Shown here: positions 36,238 to 43,844 of the stretch, piece after piece
Layout of the letters: each line of letters opens with the position of its first letter
Position numbering within the stretch: position 1 is the stretch's first letter
DNA from: Melioribacteraceae bacterium
GTDB taxonomy: Bacteria > Bacteroidota > Ignavibacteria > Ignavibacteriales > Melioribacteraceae
Assembly: GCA_023230485.1 (NCBI GenBank)
Contig: JALNXG010000015.1
Span: forward strand, 1-58,503
Length of the DNA stretch: 58,503 bases
Direction of reading: 5' to 3'
Made by a program: the position numbers and the translations under genes
The notes under the pieces: generated by a model
Seen by the model: the letters and a program-made list of their open reading frames with translations, nothing else
Told to the model about the DNA's origin: nothing
Database searches by the model: none

Positions 36238-38628
36238 GTAGTATCTAAAACTATATCCGTCTATTGCAGATTTAATTTTTGTTCCGGATATAGTGATTGA
36301 TTTATTTGTCATTAAATCTTTTGCTGATTTTGCTTTATAAAAATCGGGAAGACTTAATTCAATATTTACTTTCTCCGCATTTTTATTTAAAACGACTATA
36401 ACTCTCTCATTCATATCGGAGCGGATATAAGCATAAATATTAGTATCTGCTTCGAGAGTATTAAAATCACCATAACGCAATGCCGAATGGTTTTTTCTGA
36501 TATTAATAATTTTTGAAACTATATCGAGCATCTTAGCTTCATTTTTCGATAAATCTTTTCCGAAACGCATCATCCTTCTATTATCAGGGTCTGATGCACC
36601 CGTCATTCCAAACTCACTTCCGTAATACACAACCGGAAGACCCGGAATCGAATGCATATAAGCGTAATACAATTCAGCTTTTTTATATGAAGAAGCATGA
36701 TCAACTATCGGAGGATTATTCCATCCCTCTTCAATTGCACTCCATGAACTTAAATCTAAATCACCATCTGCAAAGGACATGAAACGGTTTTTGTCATGGC
36801 TATCCATAATGTTGCCCATTAAATGATTTTCGCCATAGACACTAAATGATTTTTTCATCTCTGAATCAAGCACAGAGAAAGAACTTTTTGGATCAAGTAT
36901 AGTAGGCAGTGCTGTATCGTACAAATTAAAATTGAACTGCGCATTAAGCTGACCATTATTAACATACGAACTTATCAAGTCATAACTTCCAAATGTTTCG
37001 CCGATTTGATATACGCTTCGATGTTCCGGAATTTCAATCTCTTTTTTAATTCTCCGTGTAAGCTCTCTCCAAAATTCATTAGGAACATGCTTTACGGCAT
37101 CATGCCTATAACCTGCAGCACCTGTTTCTTTTAACCACCAGATAGCATTTGATACTTGAAAATCTAGAGCTTCTTTCGATTTAGTAAAATCAAATGAAGG
37201 AAGATATGGCTCGAACCATGTTGTTAATCTGTACTCATCCCAAAGGCGTAAGTTAAGTCTTCCATCAGGTAATTGTAGCGTCCCGAACCAATCAGGATGC
37301 TCTTGAAAAAACGGATGCTCTTTATGAACATGGTGTGAAACGAAGTCTAATAATATTTTTATATTTTGTTTTTTTGCTTCGGAGACTATTGTTTTCAATT
37401 CTTCCATCGTTCCGAATTGTTCTTCCGTTTTTTCAGAGGAGATAGGCCAGTAGCCATGATAACCCGTATAAAAGCGATGCGGTTCAGGATATTCTCTATA
37501 CGCTCCATTTGGATTATCATACACAGGCGATATCCAAATAGTATTAATGCCGAGTTTTTTGAAATAACCTTCTTTTAATTTTTTACTTATACCGAAGAAA
37601 TCACCGCCAGTATAATTCGCTTTTTCGGAAAGTGAATCGTGCTGAATCGGATTATTTAATTTTTTATCGCCATCATAAAACCGATCAATCATCAACGAAT
37701 AAATTGCTGCGTCATGCCAATTAAAATCACTCCCGTTTCCAATCGGTTTCCCGTCTTGTAAAAAGATCGATTGTAAATTGGTATTATCGCCTTTTTGCGA
37801 AACAGCGAGACGAACTAAGTTTTCACCTTTTAATTCATTTTCTTTTAATGTAATTGTGATCTGATTTTTATTAATTTTTATCTTCTGTCCTGTAATTCTT
37901 TTGTTATTTAGAAGAGGAATCAAATTATCATAATTAACCTGTTCATTATTGTTACCATTTTCATAAACGAATGAGAAACAGATATTTCTGCTATTTTTTT
38001 TATAGTTATCTATATGAAGAAAAATCGGTTTTTTAATCTCTTCTTTTACAAAAAAGAGAGAATTGAAATCCCCCATTCCGTTAGGCTTTTTATCAGGATT
38101 TATGGGATCGACAATCTCAGTTCCATCACCGAAAAATTTATATTCATATCTTCCCTGCTCTAATGCCACTTCCGCTTCGTAAACTCCATCACCATCATTG
38201 TCGGTCAATGGAAGATTACCTCTATCCCACCCATTAAAACTGCCGAATAGCGTTAATTTTTTATACTCTTTATCGGGCTTATAACTGAATTTATATTTTT
38301 TCTCTATTCTTGATTTATAAGGATATGAATAGGTTTCGCCGCCAAGCTCAAAATCAACTAATCCCATATCGGCATTATCTAAATTAGGTGTAAAATAGAG
38401 ATATCCGTTAGATTTATCATACTTCGTATTTATCTTCTTATTCTCTTTAAGCTTTATATCGTAACTTTCTGAATAAAAAGCATCGCTTATTTTTATTGAG
38501 TCGGTTTTACCTGCGGTAAGACTTAATGGTTTTATTATATCTTTAATTTCATTTTGGGCATTGATTGTGATAACAAATAAAAACAGTATTAGAATTGCGC
38601 GGTTATAAAACTTATTCAAATTTTTCAA
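36226..38628 (-). CDS. Secreted GH13 alpha-amylase family enzyme with CBM48-like module
   Basis: 800 residues; TTG start at 38628 is supported by GAGG 6 bases upstream. Signal peptide ending INAQ. A CBM48/AMPK-type module at about 115-195 (LTLFGSFNGWDRG... YEYKFFGDG) and a second beta domain up to 300 precede the TIM barrel. Catalytic residues: nucleophile Asp510 (GYRHDAVKH), acid/base Glu544 (YQIGETFG), Asp612 (MDSHDKNR). Region I reads DFVSHHV instead of the common DVVxNH. Hydrolyses alpha-1,4-glucans, cyclodextrins or maltooligosaccharides, judged by its similarity to neopullulanase/cyclomaltodextrinase layout. The start overlaps the end of the B12-binding protein gene by 17 bases. Confidence 0.92.
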   Translation of the reverse strand: MKNLNKFYNRAILILFLFVITINAQNEIKDIIKPLSLTAGKTDSIKISDAFYSESYDIKLKENKKINTKYDKSNGYLYFTPNLDNADMGLVDFELGGETYSYPYKSRIEKKYKFSYKPDKEYKKLTLFGSFNGWDRGNLPLTDNDGDGVYEAEVALEQGRYEYKFFGDGTEIVDPINPDKKPNGMGDFNSLFFVKEEIKKPIFLHIDNYKKNSRNICFSFVYENGNNNEQVNYDNLIPLLNNKRITGQKIKINKNQITITLKENELKGENLVRLAVSQKGDNTNLQSIFLQDGKPIGNGSDFNWHDAAIYSLMIDRFYDGDKKLNNPIQHDSLSEKANYTGGDFFGISKKLKEGYFKKLGINTIWISPVYDNPNGAYREYPEPHRFYTGYHGYWPISSEKTEEQFGTMEELKTIVSEAKKQNIKILLDFVSHHVHKEHPFFQEHPDWFGTLQLPDGRLNLRLWDEYRLTTWFEPYLPSFDFTKSKEALDFQVSNAIWWLKETGAAGYRHDAVKHVPNEFWRELTRRIKKEIEIPEHRSVYQIGETFGSYDLISSYVNNGQLNAQFNFNLYDTALPTILDPKSSFSVLDSEMKKSFSVYGENHLMGNIMDSHDKNRFMSFADGDLDLSSWSAIEEGWNNPPIVDHASSYKKAELYYAYMHSIPGLPVVYYGSEFGMTGASDPDNRRMMRFGKDLSKNEAKMLDIVSKIINIRKNHSALRYGDFNTLEADTNIYAYIRSDMNERVIVVLNKNAEKVNIELSLPDFYKAKSAKDLMTNKSITISGTKIKSAIDGYSFRYYLIK

Positions 38629-39250
38629 TATATTCCTCTAAATCGTTGAGTGATTCTAGATATTTTACTTTCGGAAAACGTTTAAATAGTTCATCTTTTC
38701 CTTCCGAAAGTGCTTGTCCTCCCACTATGATATCTAATTCAGGAAATTCTTTTTGAATTTCATCAATTAGTTTTAACAGACGTAGAAAATTAATATAAAA
38801 ATTATTAGAAATACCTAAAACATTAGGTTTTCGTTTTTTAATATGGGAAATTATTTCATTGCGTGGAGTATTTGAACCCAGAAAATTAGTGAACCAACCA
38901 TTGATTTGAAAAAAATTAGCAACCATTCTAGCACCAAGTTCATGATGTTCTTTATCAATACAAGTTATTAAGGCACTTTTGCCCTCTTTTGAGATATAGT
39001 CAATTCTGGAAACCACTAAATCTACTAAACTTTCTGTAATTTTTGTTGCTATATGTTCATCGGCTATTGAACATCGTTCTTTTTCCCATAATTCTCCAAT
39101 TCGATATAAAGAGCGCTGGAAAAGTTTTAAATAAATCTCTTTAACAGTTACATCCCTTTCGAGGAGAGTATTTACAATTTTAGTGCATTGTTCTTTATCA
39201 CCATCTAAGAGCGAGCTCAAATAATGTAGATAAACGCTTTCTGAAATCAT
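38612..39250 (-). CDS. Stand-alone cobalamin-binding protein with CarH-like cap (W-x9-EH)
   Basis: 212 residues: a helical B12-binding_2 cap (about 1-85) and a Rossmann-type B12-binding domain (about 90-205). Base-off/His-on motif E-x-H-x-x-G is present as E101, H103, G106 (IDKEHHELGARM), with the further GGQAL loop at 177. The cap holds W55-x9-E65-H66 (LWEKERCSIADEH), the signature of adenosylcobalamin photosensors such as CarH and LitR. No MerR HTH or methyltransferase domain is attached, and the residue after the Trp is Glu where CarH has the light-state ligand His. So a cobalamin sensor or light-responsive partner protein is plausible. The gene overlaps the downstream amylase gene. Confidence 0.85.
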   Translation of the reverse strand: MISESVYLHYLSSLLDGDKEQCTKIVNTLLERDVTVKEIYLKLFQRSLYRIGELWEKERCSIADEHIATKITESLVDLVVSRIDYISKEGKSALITCIDKEHHELGARMVANFFQINGWFTNFLGSNTPRNEIISHIKKRKPNVLGISNNFYINFLRLLKLIDEIQKEFPELDIIVGGQALSEGKDELFKRFPKVKYLESLNDLEEYIEKFE

Positions 39251-39301
39251 TATTAAAATTCCGTTTTTCTAGTAAACACTCTTTTTACCAAATTAATTCC
39301 A

Positions 39302-39943
39302 TTATTTCAGATTTTTTATAAAATCATTCATATTTAATGAAATTCTATAACTAGCATATGCAATAAAAGGAGCTATTGCAACATCCACAGAGTAATGGAC
39401 GTGTTGGATTAATACACATGCCGCTATTAAAAATGTAGCAATCAAAAAAACTATCTTTAATCCTTTTTTTTGTGCAGTTAAGAAAAAAACAAACATTGTG
39501 GAAGTATGCCCTGAAAAAAAGAGATCTTTTAAAAATGTTTTGCCACCAAAAAATTCTACAAATGGATCTCTCAGCGGAATTATATTTTCCGGTGGGTTTA
39601 GAGGTAAAAGATACATTGATACTACACGAATTAGAAGCATAAAAGAATATGCCTGAAGGGCAAGCATAAATCTTTCAGGATGGAAAGTAAGATAAAATAA
39701 TGCTACTATTAATCCCCCATAGATTAACGCAAATGAAACCCATGTAACATCAATTGGAGTAAATAAATTCAATATTGGATCACGAAAGGCAACTCCATCC
39801 CTTGCTTCATTAAAAATCAAAAATTTTGTTATCCAATACAATATAAATGCGAGTACTACAATCGATACTGCAAAAAGGAACGCAAAGTTTCTATCGCTTA
39901 GGAATTTCTTCCACTCGGTTTTGATTTCTTGATATAATTGCAT
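39302..39943 (-). CDS. PAP2_C (sphingomyelin-synthase-like) membrane protein
   Basis: 213 residues with about six TM helices. Two catalytic motifs of the PAP2_C branch of the phosphatase superfamily: FFSGHTSTMFVFF (around 145) and HVHYSVDVAIAPF (around 185), with the His/Asp pair of the lipid-phosphate phosphotransferase active site. Family members move phosphocholine, phosphoethanolamine or phosphoinositol head groups between lipids; the substrate here is unknown. The gene lies 51 bases upstream of the B12-binding protein gene on the same strand, probably cotranscribed. Confidence 0.85.
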   Translation of the reverse strand: MQLYQEIKTEWKKFLSDRNFAFLFAVSIVVLAFILYWITKFLIFNEARDGVAFRDPILNLFTPIDVTWVSFALIYGGLIVALFYLTFHPERFMLALQAYSFMLLIRVVSMYLLPLNPPENIIPLRDPFVEFFGGKTFLKDLFFSGHTSTMFVFFLTAQKKGLKIVFLIATFLIAACVLIQHVHYSVDVAIAPFIAYASYRISLNMNDFIKNLK

Positions 39944-40007
39944 ATCTCAACTAAAAATAAATATAATCAAGTAAGATAATAAGACCGATTAAAATAGACA
40001 ACAAGTG

Positions 40008-41387
40008 TTATAATTTTCTTGCCGAGACGAAAGGAATTGTAAAACTTTTTTTAGTGTAATTAAATATACCGGTGGTTTCTATATACATTAAATATATACC
40101 CATTTTTATTGGGTTTCCATCTTTATCCTTACCATCATAATTTAGAAAACCATTTTTAGCGATCGAATAATTATTTACTAATTCTTTTACCAATATGCCG
40201 CGACTATTATAAATAGAAATATTTATTCCTGAAACAGGCTCGGATAAACTGAATTGTATATTTAGATCATCTTCAAATCCATCACCATCGGGCGAAAAAG
40301 GATTTGGAGAAAGAGAAATTTCTGATTTCGCAAATTTTTCCTCCAAAAGATCAACGTAAGTAAATATAGAATTTATTTTGCCCGGTGTACTGCCTGAAAT
40401 ATCTAATGAACTACTCCAGTTATCTCGTGCATTGGAATTGTTATCGGGATCAATTCTCTCAATCGATTTCCCTTTGAGTTGAGCCTTGTCTTCATAATAA
40501 ACCGAATCGATTGTTTTTCCTGTTGCATCATAAAGTACTATTCCATCTTTATCGTTATTAAGAGATGAAAAGCTTGTAATAATTATATTTCCTGAAAATT
40601 CAGAATGACATTTAAGAAATGATGAATCTTTAGCTATAACAAAATATTCTTTTTGTTGAATGAATAAATTTTCCTGAATAAGCTTTTTCTTCACCGGTTT
40701 TGAAAGTAAATCCGATACTTCCCAACAACTAATATTTATCGAGTCATTGCTTCTATTATAAACTTCAAACCATTCCGGTTCATTTAACGAAGGATTATAC
40801 ATTATCTCATTAACCACTAATGAATTATAAGTATAACTTATTGGCAAAGCATCTCTTTGATAAGGCAGTCCGGGAGTTCCGTTTATTTGAGTACTATTTT
40901 TCCATTGCGAATAATCATCGCATAACTTTCTTTCATCTGAATATCCCGCACTATTATCTGCGGTGTAAATAGAAGAATCTATAATTACATTTTTTTCGAT
41001 AAGATATATTTCTCTATCGGTAGTGTTCGCCATTCCATTTGAACCGAATGAATTATCTGATAATTTTAGAATTATGGCATTGTTCGGAATCATTTGGATA
41101 TATGCGCCATTAATAAAATCATAATTCCCCTCTAAAATAACGGCAATCCCTTTAGGAGCAAGTAATACTCCCCCTCTTACAATAATAAATTTTTCCTGAT
41201 TAGATGTATGGTACTTGACTGAGATATTTGACAAATCGACTGTATTACTATCAGATGGATTAAAAACTTCTATAAATTCCCCATTCACCTCGGAAGGATA
41301 AAACATAATTTCGGAGAGAAGCAGTTTATTCCCCTGCGCTGAAACCACCGAAATAGTTATCAGGAATAAAACTAAAAATCTACGCAT
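40008..41387 (-). CDS. Secreted protein with two lamin-tail domains and a FlgD-like C-terminus
   Basis: 459 residues; signal peptide ending SVVSAQG. Two lamin-tail (LTD) folds at about 20-145 (LLSEIMFYPSEVNGEFIEVF) and 190-320 (VVNEIMYNPSLNEPEWFEVY), each starting with the EIMYxP and EWFEVxN motifs. Then SPNPFSPDGDGFEDDLNIQF and a terminal FlgD-Ig-like module (DYDGKDKDGNPIKMGIYLMY-type) seen in gliding and type IX-exported proteins. No catalytic domain, so a surface or matrix protein is likely. Probably single gene; 51 bases from the transporter gene upstream on the same strand. Confidence 0.85.
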   Translation of the reverse strand: MRRFLVLFLITISVVSAQGNKLLLSEIMFYPSEVNGEFIEVFNPSDSNTVDLSNISVKYHTSNQEKFIIVRGGVLLAPKGIAVILEGNYDFINGAYIQMIPNNAIILKLSDNSFGSNGMANTTDREIYLIEKNVIIDSSIYTADNSAGYSDERKLCDDYSQWKNSTQINGTPGLPYQRDALPISYTYNSLVVNEIMYNPSLNEPEWFEVYNRSNDSINISCWEVSDLLSKPVKKKLIQENLFIQQKEYFVIAKDSSFLKCHSEFSGNIIITSFSSLNNDKDGIVLYDATGKTIDSVYYEDKAQLKGKSIERIDPDNNSNARDNWSSSLDISGSTPGKINSIFTYVDLLEEKFAKSEISLSPNPFSPDGDGFEDDLNIQFSLSEPVSGINISIYNSRGILVKELVNNYSIAKNGFLNYDGKDKDGNPIKMGIYLMYIETTGIFNYTKKSFTIPFVSARKL

Positions 41388-41438
41388 AACTAATTTTAAG
41401 AATTTATTTTTCTTAAATCAATTGATATTTTTTGCTAC

Positions 41439-42728
41439 TTATAAATATTTATTAGCTGCCTGCTTACTCGATTTTGATAAATAGATCATCGCAATCGTTC
41501 TCCCGACAGTATAAGCTATTATCGCCGCTGAAACGCCAACAAAATCGGCATAATAGATAAGTCCGAGCATTACGGTTGTGATTCCTGTAACTTCTAATAT
41601 ACTTGCCATAGAAACAGGATTTGTGTTTTTAGTAGCTACAAGTAGGGCTCTTTGAAAGCTGATTGCTACAGTAGTAGCAGGAAAAATTGTATAAAGAATT
41701 AAAGGCGTACGCGAAAACTGGGCAAGTGAATCGGATAGTCCGGCAACTGTTTGAAGCCATATATCAGCTAGTGGTGTAAGTGATACAATCCCTAATGCGA
41801 ATACAGTTATTATCCCCATTCCAATTGCAAAATTTTTGAGCTTTATATAATCACTTTTACTATCCAATAACGCAATTGCCGCTTCTTGATATGATAGTCC
41901 AAAACTTCTAAATATAAAAACCAATCCATTTAATACTGGAAGAACAGCGAGTGATTCCACTGCCATTCTACTTTGTCCAATAAAAAATGTAACTATCGGA
42001 TGAACTCCGAGAGATATAAAAGCAGTAAGTGCGAGCGGTGTATAAAATTTCGTTATCTCTTTTTGTGTCATCGGAATTTCAGCAGCCGGAGTAGCCAATA
42101 CTTTTTTAATTACTTTCTTAGCCATAAAGCGCGTGGCAATTGCCTCGCTGCATACTGCCACTGTAAGCGAGGCAGCTCCGAGAATAATTCCATGAACATT
42201 TACAACATTGTAAAAGAATAATGCTGCAGTAGTCATTGAGATCATTCTTATTGCCGTACCATAAGCTACTTTGCGCGTTTGATTATTTCGAATCAAAACG
42301 CCATGGTAAAATCTTCTAATCCCAATTGCTCCGGGCCATGGTATTAATAACACAACTCCAAGATGAGTAAGATGAGATACTCTTTCGGGTAGCTTAATTA
42401 AATCAATAGTTAAAAAATCAAATATCGGAGGGATAACAACTAATGTTAAAAAAAATGTTGCCCCAAGTGAAATCAAAATTATAAAAGTTCGTAACCGTGT
42501 ATAAGATTCTGCATCTTTAGCTAATGCAGTGGATGCACTCATCATATTTATCACAGGGGATTCTAGTATAAGTGCGATAGCAAATGCAACTCCATAAGCC
42601 GCAAGATTATATACAGGTTCGGGCAAACGGGCAATTAATGCCGTTAGAAATGGCCCTTCCACCGACATCATTATCCATGTAGCTGAAAGCGGAAGCCAAA
42701 AATTTAATATTTTTTTATTGGTTAGCAT
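41439..42728 (-). CDS. ANK/MATE-like (MOP superfamily) membrane transporter
   Basis: 429 residues with about 12 TM helices in two halves of similar layout, the MOP flippase pattern. LNFWLPLSATWIMMSVEGPF and the middle KFYTPLALTAFISLG are the related half-starts. The first half resembles the ANK (progressive ankylosis) branch more than drug-exporting MATE proteins: NLAAYGVAFAIALILESPV and RRFYHGVLIRNNQTRKVAYG. ANK proteins export small anions such as pyrophosphate, ATP-linked nucleotides and citrate in animals; bacterial function is unknown. A terminator-like hairpin 8 bases before its start separates it from the peroxiredoxin gene. Confidence 0.65.
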   Translation of the reverse strand: MLTNKKILNFWLPLSATWIMMSVEGPFLTALIARLPEPVYNLAAYGVAFAIALILESPVINMMSASTALAKDAESYTRLRTFIILISLGATFFLTLVVIPPIFDFLTIDLIKLPERVSHLTHLGVVLLIPWPGAIGIRRFYHGVLIRNNQTRKVAYGTAIRMISMTTAALFFYNVVNVHGIILGAASLTVAVCSEAIATRFMAKKVIKKVLATPAAEIPMTQKEITKFYTPLALTAFISLGVHPIVTFFIGQSRMAVESLAVLPVLNGLVFIFRSFGLSYQEAAIALLDSKSDYIKLKNFAIGMGIITVFALGIVSLTPLADIWLQTVAGLSDSLAQFSRTPLILYTIFPATTVAISFQRALLVATKNTNPVSMASILEVTGITTVMLGLIYYADFVGVSAAIIAYTVGRTIAMIYLSKSSKQAANKYL

Positions 42729-42735
42729 AAAATAA

Positions 42736-42768
42736 AAATGGCACTTAGAAAAAATCCAAGTGCCATTT
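42736..42768 (-). terminator. Terminator of the peroxiredoxin gene
   Basis: AAATGGCACTT (42736-42746) and AAGTGCCATTT (42758-42768) form an 11-bp perfect stem with an 11-base loop. On the minus strand it is followed by TTTTTATTTTAT, so it ends the message of the gene stopping at 42789. Confidence 0.9.
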
Positions 42769-42788
42769 TACGAAAATTTCAGACTACT

Positions 42789-43442
42789 TTATAATGATTT
42801 ATAAGTAAACCACCAATCGTAACCTTCGCTATTTTTCTTTCTTTCTTCTGCACCAGCCATATCTTTTGGTGGTGGATTAATTACCTTATCACCTAAAAAT
42901 TCGTTATTAGGCCAGTTCTCAGGCATAGCAACTTTATTCTTATCCGATATTTGCAATGCTTTTAATGCACGTAATACTTCATCAACTTGTCTGCCAATTT
43001 CCTGTGGATAATAGATCATTAAACGAATTTTTCCTTCAGGATCAATTAAAAATACTGCACGAACTGTATTAGTGCCTTTTCCAGGATGAATCATTCCGAG
43101 CGTTGCGGCAACTCTTCCCATATCATCTGCAATAATAGGGAAAGGAATTTTAACGTGAAGTTTTTCATCAATCCATTCTACCCATTTAATATGAGAGAAA
43201 ACCTGATCAATCGAAAGCCCTACTAATTCTGCATTAAGTTTCTTGAACTGTTCATTTCTGTTTGCGAATGCAACAAATTCTGTTGTACAAACCGGTGTGA
43301 AATCTCCCGGATGTGAAAATAATACTATCCATTTTCCTTTGTAATCGTCTGGAAGTTTTTTCATTCCGTGTGTCGTTTGAACTTCGATTGAAGGCATTAC
43401 TTCGCCGAGTAATGGAATACCGCTTCTTACTTCATTTTGCAT
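42789..43442 (-). CDS. 1-Cys peroxiredoxin (Prx6 type)
   Basis: 217 residues, thioredoxin fold. Peroxidatic Cys52 in SHPGDFTPVCTTEF with the Pro/Thr/Cys triad; Arg of the active site in TVRAVFLIDPEGK. C-terminal extension of about 60 residues ending EGYDWWFTYKSL as in the Prx6/archaeal group. The archaeal relatives have resolving Cys residues in this tail; here Cys52 is the only Cys, so the enzyme must be reduced by an external thiol. Reduces H2O2 and alkyl peroxides. Strong GGAGGA before the ATG; an inverted repeat lies 50 bases upstream. Confidence 0.95.
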   Translation of the reverse strand: MQNEVRSGIPLLGEVMPSIEVQTTHGMKKLPDDYKGKWIVLFSHPGDFTPVCTTEFVAFANRNEQFKKLNAELVGLSIDQVFSHIKWVEWIDEKLHVKIPFPIIADDMGRVAATLGMIHPGKGTNTVRAVFLIDPEGKIRLMIYYPQEIGRQVDEVLRALKALQISDKNKVAMPENWPNNEFLGDKVINPPPKDMAGAEERKKNSEGYDWWFTYKSL

Positions 43443-43492
43443 CTTATATCCTCCATTAAATTAATTAAACTATGAGTTAGATGAAAAATTTA

Positions 43493-43507
43493 TGAATTAG
43501 ATTCATG
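43493..43507. repeat. Inverted repeat in the peroxiredoxin promoter region
   Basis: ATGAAT-TAG-ATTCAT, in the divergent region between the peroxiredoxin gene and the Trm112-like gene. It resembles an operator; the spacing (3) does not fit an ARG box (4). The regulator cannot be named. Confidence 0.3.
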
Positions 43508-43627
43508 TTCTAATTTAAAGATTTGTCTGTCTTATTTCAACAAATTCATCATTCCGATTTCACTTACATAACCATAATAAAAATCTTATTTTAGAAGTTT
43601 ATATTTAGATTAAATCAAGGTACAAAA

Positions 43628-43837
43628 ATGATTAAAAAAGAGCTGCTCGATATTATCTGCTGTCCTGAATCGAAAGCGGATTTATTGCTTGATGGCGATA
43701 CTTTAGTTTCGGTGGATAAAGAAACACGCCGCCGTTATAAAATTGTAAACGATATTCCCATTTTGCTAATTGATGATTCCGAAGTGCTGGAAATCTCTGA
43801 ATGGGAAACGATTATGAAAAAACATAATAAACTATAA
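43628..43837 (+). CDS. Trm112-like small protein
   Basis: 69 residues, the YcaR/Trm112 size. IKKELLDIICCPESKADL at the start and RRRYKIVNDIPILLIDDS at the end match the family, but of the usual four zinc Cys only the first pair region (CC) remains, so it probably does not bind zinc. In other organisms Trm112 proteins activate methyltransferases; the bacterial role is unclear. AAGG precedes the ATG. It ends 7 bases before the FAD oxidoreductase gene. Confidence 0.85.
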   Translation: MIKKELLDIICCPESKADLLLDGDTLVSVDKETRRRYKIVNDIPILLIDDSEVLEISEWETIMKKHNKL

Positions 43838-43844
43838 TAGATTT

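Noticed and set aside
38612..39250. Methionine synthase or corrinoid methyltransferase activity for the B12-binding protein
   Set aside because: No catalytic partner domain in the gene or next to it; the W-x9-EH cap fits the sensor group better.
43493..43507. ARG box upstream of the peroxiredoxin gene
   Set aside because: TGAAT-TAG-ATTCA has a 3-base centre where the ArgR consensus needs 4.
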